Assembly: GCA_036924285.1 (NCBI GenBank)
Contig: JAYKYS010000009.1
Location: 23,292,001-23,356,000 of the forward strand
DNA: 64,000 nucleotides
Source: Asterella californica
Lineage: Eukaryota > Streptophyta > Marchantiopsida > Marchantiales > Aytoniaceae
Reading direction: 5' to 3'
The stretch's first letter is position 1. Each line of letters opens with the position of its first letter. Both the position numbers and the translations under genes were made by a program. The notes beneath the pieces are model-generated. The model worked only from the letters and a program-made list of their open reading frames with translations, searched no databases and was not told where the DNA came from. This document shows positions 20,217 through 32,300 of the stretch, piece by piece.

Positions 20217-21593
20217 TGTCGGAGTGTGATCCGTCTACCTAGGAAAGTGCCGGGCTTCTGGCTGTGGTTGTTTACTCAAGAGGTTGGCTTTCAGGTCACA
20301 ACAGGAGCTATAAACACTCACACAAGAGTGTAGGATCCTCTGATATGCTCAAAAAGCTAAATTTAGGTCTCACTGATAGTAATAGGCTTAAGCGGTGAAC
20401 TTTGACACTCAAAGAGAGGAAAACTATGAAGGTTTAGACTTCTAAACTTCCCCTACATGTAAATGAGGCACTACTGAACACACACACGAAGTTTCAGCCT
20501 GAGATTGAATTCTAGCACCGAGATGTTGACAGAAAAGTTTTGAATAAGAGAATTATGGCAATTTCTGGTACCTAGACAGCTATTCAGACATAGAACAGAG
20601 AATTGGCTCGATGAATTTCAAATCTTCTCACAGTATTTGAAGTCTACAGGATGCTGAACATCCCTGTGAAGTTGGGACTCCTGATTGTTTGTAGAACTCC
20701 AGATCTCCTTCTCTAAAGTCGCTGCTCTAGATTAAGAGCTTTTCAGACCCCCTCTGCTTCAGCGGCCGCCCTGAATTACTCAGTTACTCAAATGATACGA
20801 AACTTTTTGGACAGTCGTAGCCCTCCTGACAGTGAACGCAACCACGAAGTTTTGAAGTGATTTCCTCAATTCTGCTGCAATTGGCACCGAAAACCCCAAA
20901 ATCAACAAAAGTGATGCAGTTTTGGCACAATCCGAACTTCAATTGGGCATAACTCCTTGTTTATTGATCCAAATCGAGCAAAAATTTCACTGACAGTGCT
21001 TGGCACGACGAGCTCTCTCTTCCTGTGTTCTCAGATTTCGAAGATCCCTCACCAATTGCTCGAACTCTCCTCTAGAGCTCTGTTTCTAAACTTAGAGTTT
21101 TACAAAAGACAAAAATGGACCAATGGGAGTTCATAGCTCCACTTGACTGTCCTTTTGTGCCTTAAACTACCTGGTAACTTATCTACACTCATAAGCTACC
21201 ACGTCAAGCCCCCTAGAGTGCCAGCGTAAAACTTAAACTATCTAAAATGACACATAGCCCCGAAAAATAACTTAAATTAGCTAGAAAGCGTGCATGGGCG
21301 ACAAGTAGGTACAACCCATGAGCTCAAACCCCTATCAGCATGGAAACCCTAAGTTATGTACATTGAACCTCATAGACAAGTAAGAAGTCACTTGCACAAG
21401 CGCACAAATGCTTGAACAAGATAACTAACATACTATCAGCCTACTAGGACTCAAAATAGTGTTAACACCGTATGCAAAGGTGTCAAACATATATATAAAG
21501 GACTAGAAGTAATATGAGCTAACTTCTAGAACTACCAAACCTAAGCGTCGGAGTAGAAGTCAAGCATGTAGCCGTCAAGTAGCGCGACATCCA
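20217..21593 (-). mobile_element. LTR1, minus-strand copy (1377 bp)
   Basis: Starts TGGATGTCGCGC at 21593 and ends CTCCGACA at 20217 on the minus strand. Almost identical to 11206-12583, including the terminal bases. Upstream is a pol that ends with a polypurine tract; downstream is a primer site and gag. It thus serves at once as a 3' LTR of one element and a 5' LTR of another. Confidence 0.85.
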
Positions 21594-21606
21594 CCCCCTC
21601 TGAACC
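21594..21606 (-). promoter_or_regulatory. Polypurine tract
   Basis: The minus strand reads GGTTCAGAGGGGG immediately before the LTR1 start, the same as at 11193-11205. Confidence 0.7.
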
Positions 21607-21637
21607 TGCACATCCTCCGGTATGTGCCAGATCCAGA

Positions 21638-24600
21638 TCAAGACTCTTCAGCTTCAGCTTCAAATTCATCTTCAACCTCCATTGAGTCTTCAACTTCATC
21701 CTCAGTAAGCTCTGCAATGTTCTGATCGTCCCCTCTCCTTCTAAAGAGCTTGATTCTCTTCCCTGCGACTGGTATCTTGAGCACTGCACCATCTAACTCT
21801 CTCAAAGAGTATGTGGCATTATCATAAACTTCTAACACCACATAAGGTCCGAACCATCTCTTGGAAAACTTTCTGATAGCGCTATGCTGATTATCAAGAC
21901 TACTATCATAGACTAACACCCAATCACCTTCCTTAACTGGTTTGGGTCGTAATCTATGCGTTCTATCAAATCTGCCTTTGTTTCTCTCTCTAGCAGCCTT
22001 TAACCTTTCCACAGCTTTAGCAACATCCTCAGGTCTTCGTTCTAACTGTTGGATCCTTAATGCAAGAAGATCCTCTGTACTTCTACCATCTTCCCATGGC
22101 AAAACATTCCAAGTAGGCACAACCTCCTCAATCGGCATCACAGGTTTTTGCCCTAGTATCAACTCTGCTGGCATGTAACCTGTAACGGTACTATGAGTTG
22201 TACGATCTGCCCACAAAGCAAATGGTAGCAGTCTAGGCCATTCACGGATCTTACCCTTGCAAGCTTTTACCAAAGCTCTGATGATTGGCGGATGACCTCT
22301 TTCGCTCTTGCCATTCCCTTCAGGATTGTAAGCAGTGGTTAACGCCAACTTGATTCCCAATCGCTTGAAGAACTCAACTGCTTCTTGTGCATCCAGCTCA
22401 CCCCTATCTGCAGTGATCTTTCCCACACACCCATATCTACAAATAACATCTTCAAGTAGAAAGCGGCAGACACTAGCAGTGGTCTTCGTCCTCAGAGCAC
22501 GGCCTTCGACTTGGTTAGATAGATCTTCTCTAGCCAAGACTAGATACCTCATTTGTCCAAGTCCAAATGGCATAGTTACCAGATCAACTACCCATTTATA
22601 ATGAATGGCTAAAGGATAAGTAGGATGTAATCCATCACGATGACGTACGTTGGAATACATCTGGCAAAGTATACATGATGAAACAAACTGTACTACATCC
22701 TTATACATACCCTTCCACCAATACTTCTCCTTCATCTTGGCAAATGTAGCCCAAACTCCTCTATGACCAGCCCATAAACTCTCATGGAACTCCTTGATCA
22801 GCTTCTGCTGCAATTCCAAGTCACATACTACCCGCTGCGGTATACCTCCTTGTAGCTTAGGGCGCTTCCATAGATGTCCTCCATGTAAAAAGTAACCATA
22901 AGCTGTTCTAAGGATCCTCTTGAAATCTGCATGAGACCAGCCTTCTTGCCTTTCCAGTGAACTCAAATAGCGTCCAAGATCCAACCACTCGCCATCATAC
23001 ATAGTTTCCTCAAAAAACTCCAACGGGGCTGCAAAACAGCTTCTATCTCTTCTAGCAAGAGCACTAGAATAGAACTCTGTTCCCACATCCTCCTGATCAT
23101 CTATCATTTCTTTCTCATCGTAATACCTAGCCCTTGATAACATATCTGCCACAGGATTATCTTTTCCTGCAATATGTCTAAACTCTGGGTTCAAGGACTT
23201 GATATATGCTATCCACCTCAACATAGCAATATCTGGAGTTGTACAACTAGTGATCATTCCCAAGAGAGGTAAACAATCTGTTTCCACAACCACATGTGCT
23301 CCTATCAAGTATTCCTTGTCACTCTTCATCGCAGTAACTACTCCCCATAGCTCTCTTTTGACCTGAGGGTAGTCTCTCTGCCGTGAACTTAACACCTTAG
23401 CTCCAAAACGTACCACATATCTATTTCCATCCTCATCGTCTTGTCCTACAGCCCATCCAATGCCAATAGGACTAGTATCAACAGTAAGGATAACAGATCT
23501 ACCCAACTCATATGTTACCTTCCGTAGAGTTGGTGGTGAAGCTAAAAGATCCTTCAACTTCCTCATAGACTCGCTTTGCTCCTCTTGCCACTGAAATCTT
23601 TGCCCCTTCCTCAGCAGCTTGTACAACGGATCTGCTACATGTGCAAAGTGTGGAATCCATATATGATAAAACACACATGCTCCTAGAAACCTTCTCACCT
23701 CAGTAACCGATCCACATGTCTCCTTCATCCTTCGGATGGCATCAACCTTGTTTGGACAAGGTTTCCGACCATAAGATCCACATAGATGTCCCACTATTAA
23801 CACCTCTTGTACTCCAAACACAGACTTGGCTCCTGATAAAGTCAAATGAACCTCTTCCAGTCGACTCAGTATCTTATCACAATCAGCTATGTGATCTGCT
23901 ACAAACTTACGGCACCCCCTCTGATCTTTTACCTCATTCTTCTCCTCCTCAGCACACCCTTTGATCGGCAAATCATCAAGGAATGGCATAGTTTTTTCAG
24001 GAATGAAGTCCCTCAAAACTTTGTTCATGCCATTCATCATATGTGCTACCGAATTGGTAGCACCTTGCGGTAAGGTGCACATCCTTAGTAACCCTAAAGG
24101 TGTCCTCATTGTAGTCAAGTCTCTACTCTCAGAGGATAATTGAAACTGGTCATAACCTGAATATAAGTCTCCCATGGAATAGATAGCACGACCAGCAAAA
24201 GCCTCCGCAAACTCGTCTACAATAGGTCCTATACCCATATTCCTGATAGTTACCTTGTTAACTGGCTGCATATCTTGAATGAATCTCAAAGCTCCACTTT
24301 TCTTCGGAACAGTAAACCATCTGCTAGAATAGGGAGCTATAGATGGTTCCAAGATACCCATCCTAATCCTCTCATTGAGCAAGTCTATCAGCTTTGGCAG
24401 ATGAGCTCTAGGCACAGGGATAGGACGTAGATTCCAAGGCACATGCGGTATAGTAAAGATTACCATAGGTGCAACTACACTTGGATCTACACATCCTACT
24501 TCATGTGACTCAAATGCAAACGCCTTACCATGCCTAGATAGCATCTCCCTGAAGCTCTTCTTCTCTTGCTCAGTAAGAAATCCATCACCTCCAATCCTCA

Positions 24601-24922
24601 ACTCCTTTAGTGTTGTTTCTGTGAACTGGTGCCCAATTCTTCTCGGTCCTCTGAGCGTCGGCTCTCGTGCAGCTTGCTCCATCTTCTGATTGTAATCGAG
24701 TGGTAAAGGCAAAGCCACCGGTTTGACTTTCTTTGCCACTGACTTGTACTTGGTCTCCACATCCACAGCCCGTAAGCTGGGGCCTAGTTTGTTTTCTCCA
24801 TCTTTCGAGTCTTGTAACTTCTCCACTAGGCGTCCAAACGAAGTAGACGAAGTGCCTATGGAGTGCTGACAAGGAGCTCTATCCACTGATGCGATGAAAG
24901 TGGAGATCCAAAATTGTGCCAA
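21638..24922 (-). CDS. Gypsy pol (RT, RNase H, integrase), uninterrupted, with LTR-derived N-terminus
   Basis: 1094 codons. Codons 1 to about 53 (MAQFWISTFIASVDRAP...) are translation of an LTR2 fragment: the same peptide can be read from LTR2 at 15139. Pol sequence begins near TKYKSVAKKVKPV (about 24765). All the blocks of the plus-strand copy follow: RT with FLDD, RNase H (TVDTSPIGIGWA, KRELWGVV, ETDCLPL, DNPVADML), integrase HHCC, a DDE triad (VVDLV, ADRGEL, GKSERGH) and GPY/F. No stop is present where the other copy has TGA. Amino-acid differences from the other copy are few (for example HFAHVADP for HFTHVADP, EEKNEV for EEKKEV, GAHVVVE for GAPVVVE). There is no protease, and the normal start is deleted. 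Catalytically complete in appearance, but not a normal polyprotein. Confidence 0.9.
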   Translation of the reverse strand: MAQFWISTFIASVDRAPCQHSIGTSSTSFGRLVEKLQDSKDGENKLGPSLRAVDVETKYKSVAKKVKPVALPLPLDYNQKMEQAAREPTLRGPRRIGHQFTETTLKELRIGGDGFLTEQEKKSFREMLSRHGKAFAFESHEVGCVDPSVVAPMVIFTIPHVPWNLRPIPVPRAHLPKLIDLLNERIRMGILEPSIAPYSSRWFTVPKKSGALRFIQDMQPVNKVTIRNMGIGPIVDEFAEAFAGRAIYSMGDLYSGYDQFQLSSESRDLTTMRTPLGLLRMCTLPQGATNSVAHMMNGMNKVLRDFIPEKTMPFLDDLPIKGCAEEEKNEVKDQRGCRKFVADHIADCDKILSRLEEVHLTLSGAKSVFGVQEVLIVGHLCGSYGRKPCPNKVDAIRRMKETCGSVTEVRRFLGACVFYHIWIPHFAHVADPLYKLLRKGQRFQWQEEQSESMRKLKDLLASPPTLRKVTYELGRSVILTVDTSPIGIGWAVGQDDEDGNRYVVRFGAKVLSSRQRDYPQVKRELWGVVTAMKSDKEYLIGAHVVVETDCLPLLGMITSCTTPDIAMLRWIAYIKSLNPEFRHIAGKDNPVADMLSRARYYDEKEMIDDQEDVGTEFYSSALARRDRSCFAAPLEFFEETMYDGEWLDLGRYLSSLERQEGWSHADFKRILRTAYGYFLHGGHLWKRPKLQGGIPQRVVCDLELQQKLIKEFHESLWAGHRGVWATFAKMKEKYWWKGMYKDVVQFVSSCILCQMYSNVRHRDGLHPTYPLAIHYKWVVDLVTMPFGLGQMRYLVLAREDLSNQVEGRALRTKTTASVCRFLLEDVICRYGCVGKITADRGELDAQEAVEFFKRLGIKLALTTAYNPEGNGKSERGHPPIIRALVKACKGKIREWPRLLPFALWADRTTHSTVTGYMPAELILGQKPVMPIEEVVPTWNVLPWEDGRSTEDLLALRIQQLERRPEDVAKAVERLKAARERNKGRFDRTHRLRPKPVKEGDWVLVYDSSLDNQHSAIRKFSKRWFGPYVVLEVYDNATYSLRELDGAVLKIPVAGKRIKLFRRRGDDQNIAELTEDEVEDSMEVEDEFEAEAEES

Positions 24923-25024
24923 AAACCCGTAAGCTGAGGCCTAGCTTGTCTTCTCATGAGTGTCTTTGGAGCGACAAGCATCGAAGTTTGAATTTCAAGT
25001 AGGAGCCGGTCCACGACACGACAA
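24766..25024 (-). mobile_element. LTR2 5' fragment fused to pol
   Basis: The minus strand from 25024 (TGTCGTGTCGTGGACCGG) matches LTR2 from about 15038 to 15292, missing only the first four bases. It ends at CCCAGCTTACGG next to pol. A deletion removed everything between this point of the LTR and the start of the RT region, including gag, protease and the frameshift site. Confidence 0.8.
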
Positions 25025-27217
25025 CGTATCTACATGCTATACCTCAAGACGTGTATAGTACTTTAGACCCATAAGCTAAGCTTTCATGAGCACTTCAATG
25101 GTGGATATAAAAACCTTCAGAAGCGAAGATGAAATCAATCAATTGTGTGTTCAACCCAGAGCGGACTATTCTTTCACTTTTTACTAAAGAATACCGTGTA
25201 CGAGACACAATCAGTGGCTTATCACAATATTTGGAAGGCCTCTTCATTGAGGCAACACCAACGAAATCAAAGTGACATCAGTCATGTTCCTCAATAGTTG
25301 GACCGTCTCTTCATCGAAACACCACCAACGAAACCAAAGTGGCATCAGTCAAACCAAGAGCATGGACATGTGCCTCTGATTTCAGAGAATGTCTGAACCT
25401 TGAGAACGGTATATCTCTCGATACAAACCACGAGAGAGCCAACCAACTTGCAGACAGGTGTTGACGTGAGAAATGCCCAAGAACAAGGGCACGAGCCTCA
25501 GAATTTGAATGAATTCCTAACCTCCAGAACGGTATTCACTCAGTACAACCACGAGAAGGCCAACCAACTCACAGACAGGTGCTGACGTGAGGAATGCCAG
25601 TGTGCTTGTCCGCATGACAATATGTGCTTTATGCTATCTACCCATCCTCGTTATGACAGAAAATCTGGTGTTTTCATTGTTTCAACGTGACGAGTTTAAG
25701 CAGAGAGTGGCATCATCGTATGCAGCAGTGACATTTCACACCTTGAAAAATGGAGGTCCATTCATCCCTTATTCCTCTGCTTTCACCTTGATTCTTTGTT
25801 TAATATGTGTAGACGTAATTCTGTGCATCGCGAATGTCGCTAAATAGCTTGAAGCCTGATGTGAATTTATACCTGATGATATGACAGCAGACTAATCATG
25901 CGGACTCCTTAGAGAAACTCGGTCGGAATGCACAGTTTAGTCTCACGTCCTCTGAATTCACTAGATGTAGAGGTGTCAGTCAAGTTGAGTTTTTGGGGCT
26001 TGACTTGTTTGTCTTCGAGTTTTCTTTCTTTCCGAGGCTTAGAATTCAGCTACAGATATGTAAGACCCCAAGAGAAAGTTGCATAGCTCAAGTTCCACAA
26101 AACTTGTACCTTTCTGAGAATTATGTATATGAATGTTAGTTGCAGAAGTTTTCCACTAACAACAAGCTCATGGTATTTACTCCAAAACGCAGACAACAAA
26201 ATATTCTTTCTGATCTGCAATTTCATTTCTTCATCTGTGCAAACAAATTGTGCCAGTCTTATCAAATCTGAAGTTGAACATTTGACCCGCTTTTGACTGG
26301 CAAGATGCATCGGTGCACACATTACTTATCCACAGGCTTACTACTATGTGTGAAGCCTCTGAGTCAAACTCTGGATCTTATTAGTCGTTCTTCCCTGCAA
26401 AAATACTTCACCTGCAGTGTGGATACCATCGATTCCAATGACCAAACCATGACAAGTGGCAGAGTGTCATTCGTATACGTCCATAACCTTGAAGAAGATG
26501 TTCCATGCTTCTCTCAGGAGTAGAATGAATGCAAACAAGAAAGGATAATATCAGACCGAGCTGAACTCATCGGGCTCTAACTCTACAGCTTCCAGTCATT
26601 CCCGTCAGGTGACAAGGTCTTCTCTCGCTTGTTCTTCAGATAACAGCATTCTTCTGGTCAGCCCTATCCCGACGCAGAAGATCACTGCAGTGTGGTTCAA
26701 TAGATTCATTTGAAACCTTCTTCCAGACAGTTTATTCGAAGACTACATCATAGCTGGTGAGTCGAGATCTGTTATACATCCCGAAATACATTTTGCTTGC
26801 TTGTCTTCCGCTTCATTTCCCTTGAATCGCACTGGTCCAACGACAATCGATCTTGTGAGATAGTGGTTCTGCTGATGTCTGTCATGTGCACAGAGTTGGT
26901 CATGATGATGGATACATTGACTCTATGATATCCAACCATCAATGGATCTTATGTGAAAACACGGGACGCAATGACTAGCCAACGGATGGAAAGAACCCAT
27001 CAAGCCTTACAAGGGAAAGAAGGACCCGGAGGACCAAGCAACTAACGATCCGAAGGGAAGAACACCGGGGCTTAGGAGAAAATTTGAGCTTTTTCATATC
27101 GTCTTATCAGTGAGGCTATTGACTGATAGTTGTCATACAGGACGACAGTTCTCTCAGTGGTTGTCTTCATGAAGAGAGGCTGATGGCTCACTGGATTAAC
27201 CGACGATCAATGCGCTT
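25025..27217. other. Gene-free stretch with small tandem duplications
   Basis: No gene recognised. An approximately 68-bp offset duplication lies around 25255-25355 (repeated CACCAACGAAA...CATCAGTCA), and a 123-bp offset one at 25404-25475/25527-25598 (GAACGGTAT...GAGGAATGCC). Other short open frames (25587-25847, 26050-26322) are unsupported. Confidence 0.5.
25404..25598. repeat. Imperfect tandem duplication
   Basis: Two units, 25404-25475 and 25527-25598, share GAACGGTAT, CCACGAGA, GCCAACCAACT and GCAGACAGGTG-type blocks in the same order, 123 bp apart. Confidence 0.65.
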
Positions 27218-27371
27218 AAATGCAGCAGCACTATCGAGGCAATAACATAGCTCCGAGGGAGTCGTCTTCAGGCGTTAGACGGGAGGCTCCGGATCCATAG
27301 CAGACCGGCATCTTCTTCCAAACACGGCAAATGGTTCATAAAGAACCGCAACACTCTCATCTTGCATGCAT
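27218..27371 (+). repeat. Dispersed direct repeat, copy B
   Basis: Same sequence family and orientation as 18661-18807, ending in the same CATCTTGCATGCAT. Confidence 0.7.
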
Positions 27372-28589
27372 TATCTGTTACGATGTAGGGAGGCATGAAC
27401 TAACACTCAAGGCAACACTCTAACAAGGGACGGAACTTGAACAAGGAGCTACGCTCGCAATTCCATTGCTATGCATTAGGGATTTATCCCGATCACTTTC
27501 CTGTTTTCACAACAACTTCATCCGTTCTTTACATGATAATAACTTCTCCCCTTCTTTTCAGAGATTTATCCGGATCTACATCCTTCTTCTCTTTTTTTTT
27601 TGGTTTTCATAACAATTCCATCCATCCGTTTTCGCTACACGACAAAAATGCTACTTCTTTTTTTGGTTTTCACAATCTACGTATAGCTATTCTCACGCAT
27701 GGAAACAAAAAAAAAAGCTTCTAAGAAGGAAGTGTGCTCTCGGAACCACCTCACAAGAGAAACAAAGAAAAAACAAATAAATATCATTAAAAGAATTAAT
27801 CTAGAGGCGTCTTTTTTCAGCATATAGACGAAAGGAAAATACATCAAAGGTTGGGTCCCATAACCTACATATATCAATGTTATCACCGCCTCCGTCTTCA
27901 GATTTAACTTCTTCTTGGAAAATTTTGGTCATAAATCAAAGCTGAAATTAATTAATTAATTAATTTGTTCATGACTGTTCCTCCATTAACGGTATGATGA
28001 ACGATTGATCAGACCGTTCGCTATAATTAATTCATTCGTTCACCGATTCTTGATAATCTTTCAATATGTCATGTGAAGAAGAGCGTTCCTAAACAATGTT
28101 AAGACAGATCTCCATCTGAGTGTTCAACTACAAAATCGTGTGAACTTCAGAGGAAAGTATGATGACAAAATCCTCGCAACAGAAAAGTAGAAAACTCGCA
28201 TGACAGATGAAGTGACAAGTCGAAGCAAACTTACTTTATATTAAAAAGTTTAAAGTTACAAGCACAATGTTTGCACCATACAGATTATCCCACTTTTTTA
28301 GTTTCAGACTCTCAAAGTGGCAGCAAGTGTACATTTTTCATATAGGCAAGTTAAAATAATTCTATCGCCCATGTAGAATGCTTGTCTAGCAAAAAGTCTG
28401 AAAGAATGAGCATGCAATGGAGCTACATCTCAGGACTGGACACATTTAACTGAAATATGCAGAGCCTCGAGGTATGTCTTCGGATGAGAGAAGTAAATTT
28501 CACTATGTCCCTATCATTTCTCTCCACAAATGTCTTCACCTAGCAACTGAAAGAATAGACACAAAGGCTGTCATTTTTTATCGCTGACT
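27372..28589. other. Gene-free stretch
   Basis: Homopolymer-rich (runs of T near 27590 and of A near 27710) and AT-rich sequence with a TTAATTAATTAATTAATT tract near 27947-27964. No gene or known element was recognised. Confidence 0.5.
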
Positions 28590-29364
28590 GAAGTGAAATG
28601 AACTAGCAAGGACCCCTAGAACTTCATCTCTCGGGACATAAAATTGTTTCCAAGGTCTCCTGAACTTCTTCAGCATCTTCTCCCATCTCATCTGAACGTG
28701 TTGGCGGTCACACTTCTTGTGACAACTCTTCGAATTGAGAGAGGTCCATATCTGTATGTTTAAACAAAAATGTTGTGTAGTATACAACACGAGTGCACAA
28801 TGTTCAGAGCCCAGTCGACTGAAGAAATAATCCTCATGTCCAAAATTCACCACTTCTGTTTGAGTAATCCAAAAGCATGTTCTACCATCATCTGACCTCG
28901 TTCATGAGCGTAGTTGTGGATGTGTTCGGTTGCTAAGCCACCAGGCCGATGACCTTGTAAGAGATGATCATCCATTGATGAAGTTGATACCCACTATTCC
29001 TAGCATTGCTAGAAAGTAAGGGCTCAGAGAATACCCATCAATGATCTTTAGAACAAGAGATGCTAAATGCATACTAGCCATCACCTTTTCACATAATTCT
29101 GCTTTTCTCAGAAGTCTTTGTCAATTTTTTTAGCCCAACATTCCTACAAAATTCAGAGGAAGACTCCCTCACTATCTTCTATATCTTACATCAACATTGA
29201 ATAAAAGCCCTTTCTATTGTAGTAGTCTGCCACCAACTCGCATCCAAGGGGCTTTGATGAGAATATGAATCTCACTGATAGTCTCATGGCAATTTGATAG
29301 CCTGCAAATATTGTGAAAACCTTGACTCACTCTCGCCATCTGTATGCCAAGTCCAGTACCGACT
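28590..29364 (-). pseudogene. PIF/Harbinger transposase (DDE nuclease), decayed, downstream part
   Basis: Reading the minus strand in changing frames gives the ordered blocks of a Harbinger-type nuclease. These are CELVADYYNRKGFYSM (29198-29254), then IIDGYSLSPYFLAMLG (28993-29050), then DDHLLQGHRPGG...NYAHERGQMMVEHAFGLLKQKW (28849-28975). A C-terminal stretch follows to about 28590. The YYNRKG, DGYxLSP and VExAFGLLK blocks are hallmarks of this family; the second block holds a catalytic Asp and the third the catalytic Glu. Several stops and frameshifts show it is dead. The part upstream lies on the other side of the inserted unit (33599-33893). Confidence 0.75.
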
Positions 29365-29369
29365 GCCCA
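29365..29369. repeat. Target site duplication GCCCA (left)
   Basis: GCCCA immediately precedes TGTGGTG at 29370 and is repeated exactly at 33594-33598. Confidence 0.85.
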
Positions 29370-32300
29370 TGTGGTGCTCACAATTTATAGGGTTGGAGGA
29401 TTTTTGAAATTTTGAAAGTTAATAACGTATCTATGTAATTGAAGTAACCTTATTACTTAAGATTACACCTTGCTTAGAGGGAAGATGATTTTAAGAGCTT
29501 TTTGCATGGAGAAGTCGACTTCTTCCGAAGCCAGAAGACGAACATCTTCCGGAAGACGTCTTCTCGATTGTATGACGGACATCTTCCGAAAAGACGGTGA
29601 CTATGTCTTCGAGGGTACCAACCGCACGCCACATCATCAAGGAGTAGGTGTATTACCCAAAGGAGGTAATTTTGGATAACCGGATGCATTAACCTAAATC
29701 GCAAAGAAGATACGAGACGAAGCGCATTAGCACAGAAACGGTCGCCTGCTTCCTGCACTGAAGGTCGACTGTGCCTTAGAGATCGATTGCAACTCGGGTA
29801 TCGAAGTAGGTCGTGAAAGCAAGGAGAGTTGAAACTAGGAGCACATAGGATCGAATTGAGACAAGAGAGAGATCGAGGCCGATTTACCAACTAAGAGCAC
29901 ATTCGAGCTGAAGAAATCCTTGAGGATTTCAAGAAGCAAAAATCAAGGATCGATTAGGAACCAAAGAGAAGCTTCGTGACAGAAGCGAGAATCAATTGCA
30001 GCAGCAGGGAGGCGCAACTCAAGATTGACGACAGAAGCAGGATCGTGCTACCACATCGAAGGTGGAAGTGAAGATTGGAAGCACGCGGAAGACTGACGAT
30101 GCACCGCGCTTTCCCGCTCATTTGCAGGAAGCCCTTCGAATGATTTCTCTATCTTGAAATTCCTTCTGCGAAAATTGAGCGTAGAAGCGCTGTCCAATTT
30201 TCGACAGCCATCTTCTCACTTCTTCCCAAGTTGGAATCGAGCTTCTCCATCTCCCGTTCCTAAATTCGAGCACCTGGCTATCAATTTTCCCTACCTTACC
30301 GCACCTCTGTTCTCAAATTCATGGACAGAAGACACTTCTGAAGATCTAAATATCTTCGGGAGATGCTTCTGAATGTCTGAACGTCTTCCGAAGATGATTG
30401 TTTGCAAGTCGTATAAAGATTGGATTGGTGCGAATCTTGAGTGAACTGGTGAGTTGATTGTTATTTCGAGAAGCTGGAAATTGAGAATCAGGCCTGTGCC
30501 TCCCAATCTTCTCGTCTTCTCAAATCCACATCTTCTTAGAGAGACTAGAAGGTTGGAACGACTGGCAGAATGCACGAGAAGACATGAGGGTCCTTTACAG
30601 ATTTCTTCTGTCCGACTCGTAGCAATCTATTCCTTCTTCCCGAACTTAGAAGAGAGTTGTGAGAAGCCTTGCTGACAGAATCTGGAGAGAATGATCGAGA
30701 GTCATGTCTTCTCGTCATGCAGCAAGTTTCTTCTGAGCGTGTATGAGAAATAAGAAGTCGGAAGAACAGAGTATGAACGTTCCGTGTCTGTTGTGAGAGA
30801 TTAGATTGTGTGTTGAAAGCCGAAGACATGTGAGATCAGTGATGAGAAGCCTGGTTGCGAAGAGTCTATTCAGCACGTCAGTTGATCAGAAGTTGTCCCG
30901 AGAGTCTTCCTGGAGGTCACTATCATCACAGGAGTCCGCATCCATCTTTTGAACCTTTCGTATACTCTACTTCTCACGAATCTTGTTATCTTTTGTTAGG
31001 GAGTAAGATGAATTGCAAGGTGGATAGTCTTCTTAGGAATCCATGCGATGCCTTGCTTAGTTAAGATTGTCTAGATATAGCTCAGAAGACGAGAGGTACT
31101 TAAGAAGCACTGTTAGAATCCCAAAAGACAGAATAGTTGTCTTCTGGAAGACTAGATTCGTCTTCTGAGAGTGGAAACTACTGTGAGGACTTGAGAAGGA
31201 CTAAGCTTTCGACTCACAGCAAGTACGTGTGGCTTAATGTAATAGATCTCGAAGCATGTCGATGCATCCTAGAGGATTGGTGTTACCAGTCGCAGAATTG
31301 ACAAAGACCAAACCCTTCATCAAGGAGTTGGGTCTCGACTTCTTCATGTGGGATTGGAACCTTACGGACCACGGTCTTCTGGAGGAGGTTTGGGTAGCAC
31401 TACCTCCACGCAACCTTGTATCTGTGAAGACAGGGGTCGCTCGTGGAAGATCGTCTTCCTGGACGGTGGAGTGATGATGTAGGGCTTTTCACATACTAGA
31501 ATCTGAAAACCGAGGGTACGAGCTCGAGAAGAAGATCTTACCGATCATCTCAAGGAAGTGGCATGTGCCTGGAAGCACGACTTGTCTCTTCTTGGAAGAT
31601 AGACAGAGAAGGAATGAGTGGAAAGTAGAAGCTTATCGAGAGTCGTAGAAGCGTCTTCTGACGAAGCTGTTTCTTCACCTCTTCACCAGGGGGAAAGCGC
31701 TGGAAGCCGACATGATCCCGGAAGAAGCCCCGGAAGACAAGGTGTCTTCTGAAAGACAAGAAGCAGAGTTGTCTTCCCATGTGTTTCGAGTGGAGGAGGT
31801 GACTTCCTCTGACCACTATGAGGTCACTCCAGCTCCCAACCTCAAACCAGTGTCACAGAAGAGCGAGGAAGCACAAGTGGACTCAGCTTCCCTCGGATGT
31901 GGCTGAGGTGACTTCTCCACATCCGAGGTACTCGCAAGGCTTCCCACTTTATCCGAAGTCGATTTAGAAGTTCAAGTAGGAACCAATTAAGAGGAGATCG
32001 CACCCAACGATTAGGAGTATGCAGCAAGTTAGGAAGACAAGTTGACTTGTCTAATTTTGGTAAGAAGTGAATCTGCTATGATGATTGTCCATGTGGCAGG
32101 ATAGGCATCGATATGTGTAAAAAGTAAGTTTCTAATTAGAGAAGGGAGTGGACTGCATGTGAGGTGGTGGTCTTTTGACAACGCGCCATCTCTTCTGATT
32201 GCAAGTTGGGGATTGGAGAGGAATCTCTCTCTTGCGACGCAAGGCAGATGCATAAAGACAAACATAGAGTAAGATTTGACATACATGTGAGAGACACATT

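Noticed and set aside
26050..26322. Short open frames in 25025-28589
   Set aside because: No second copy, no motif and no coding bias that I could see.
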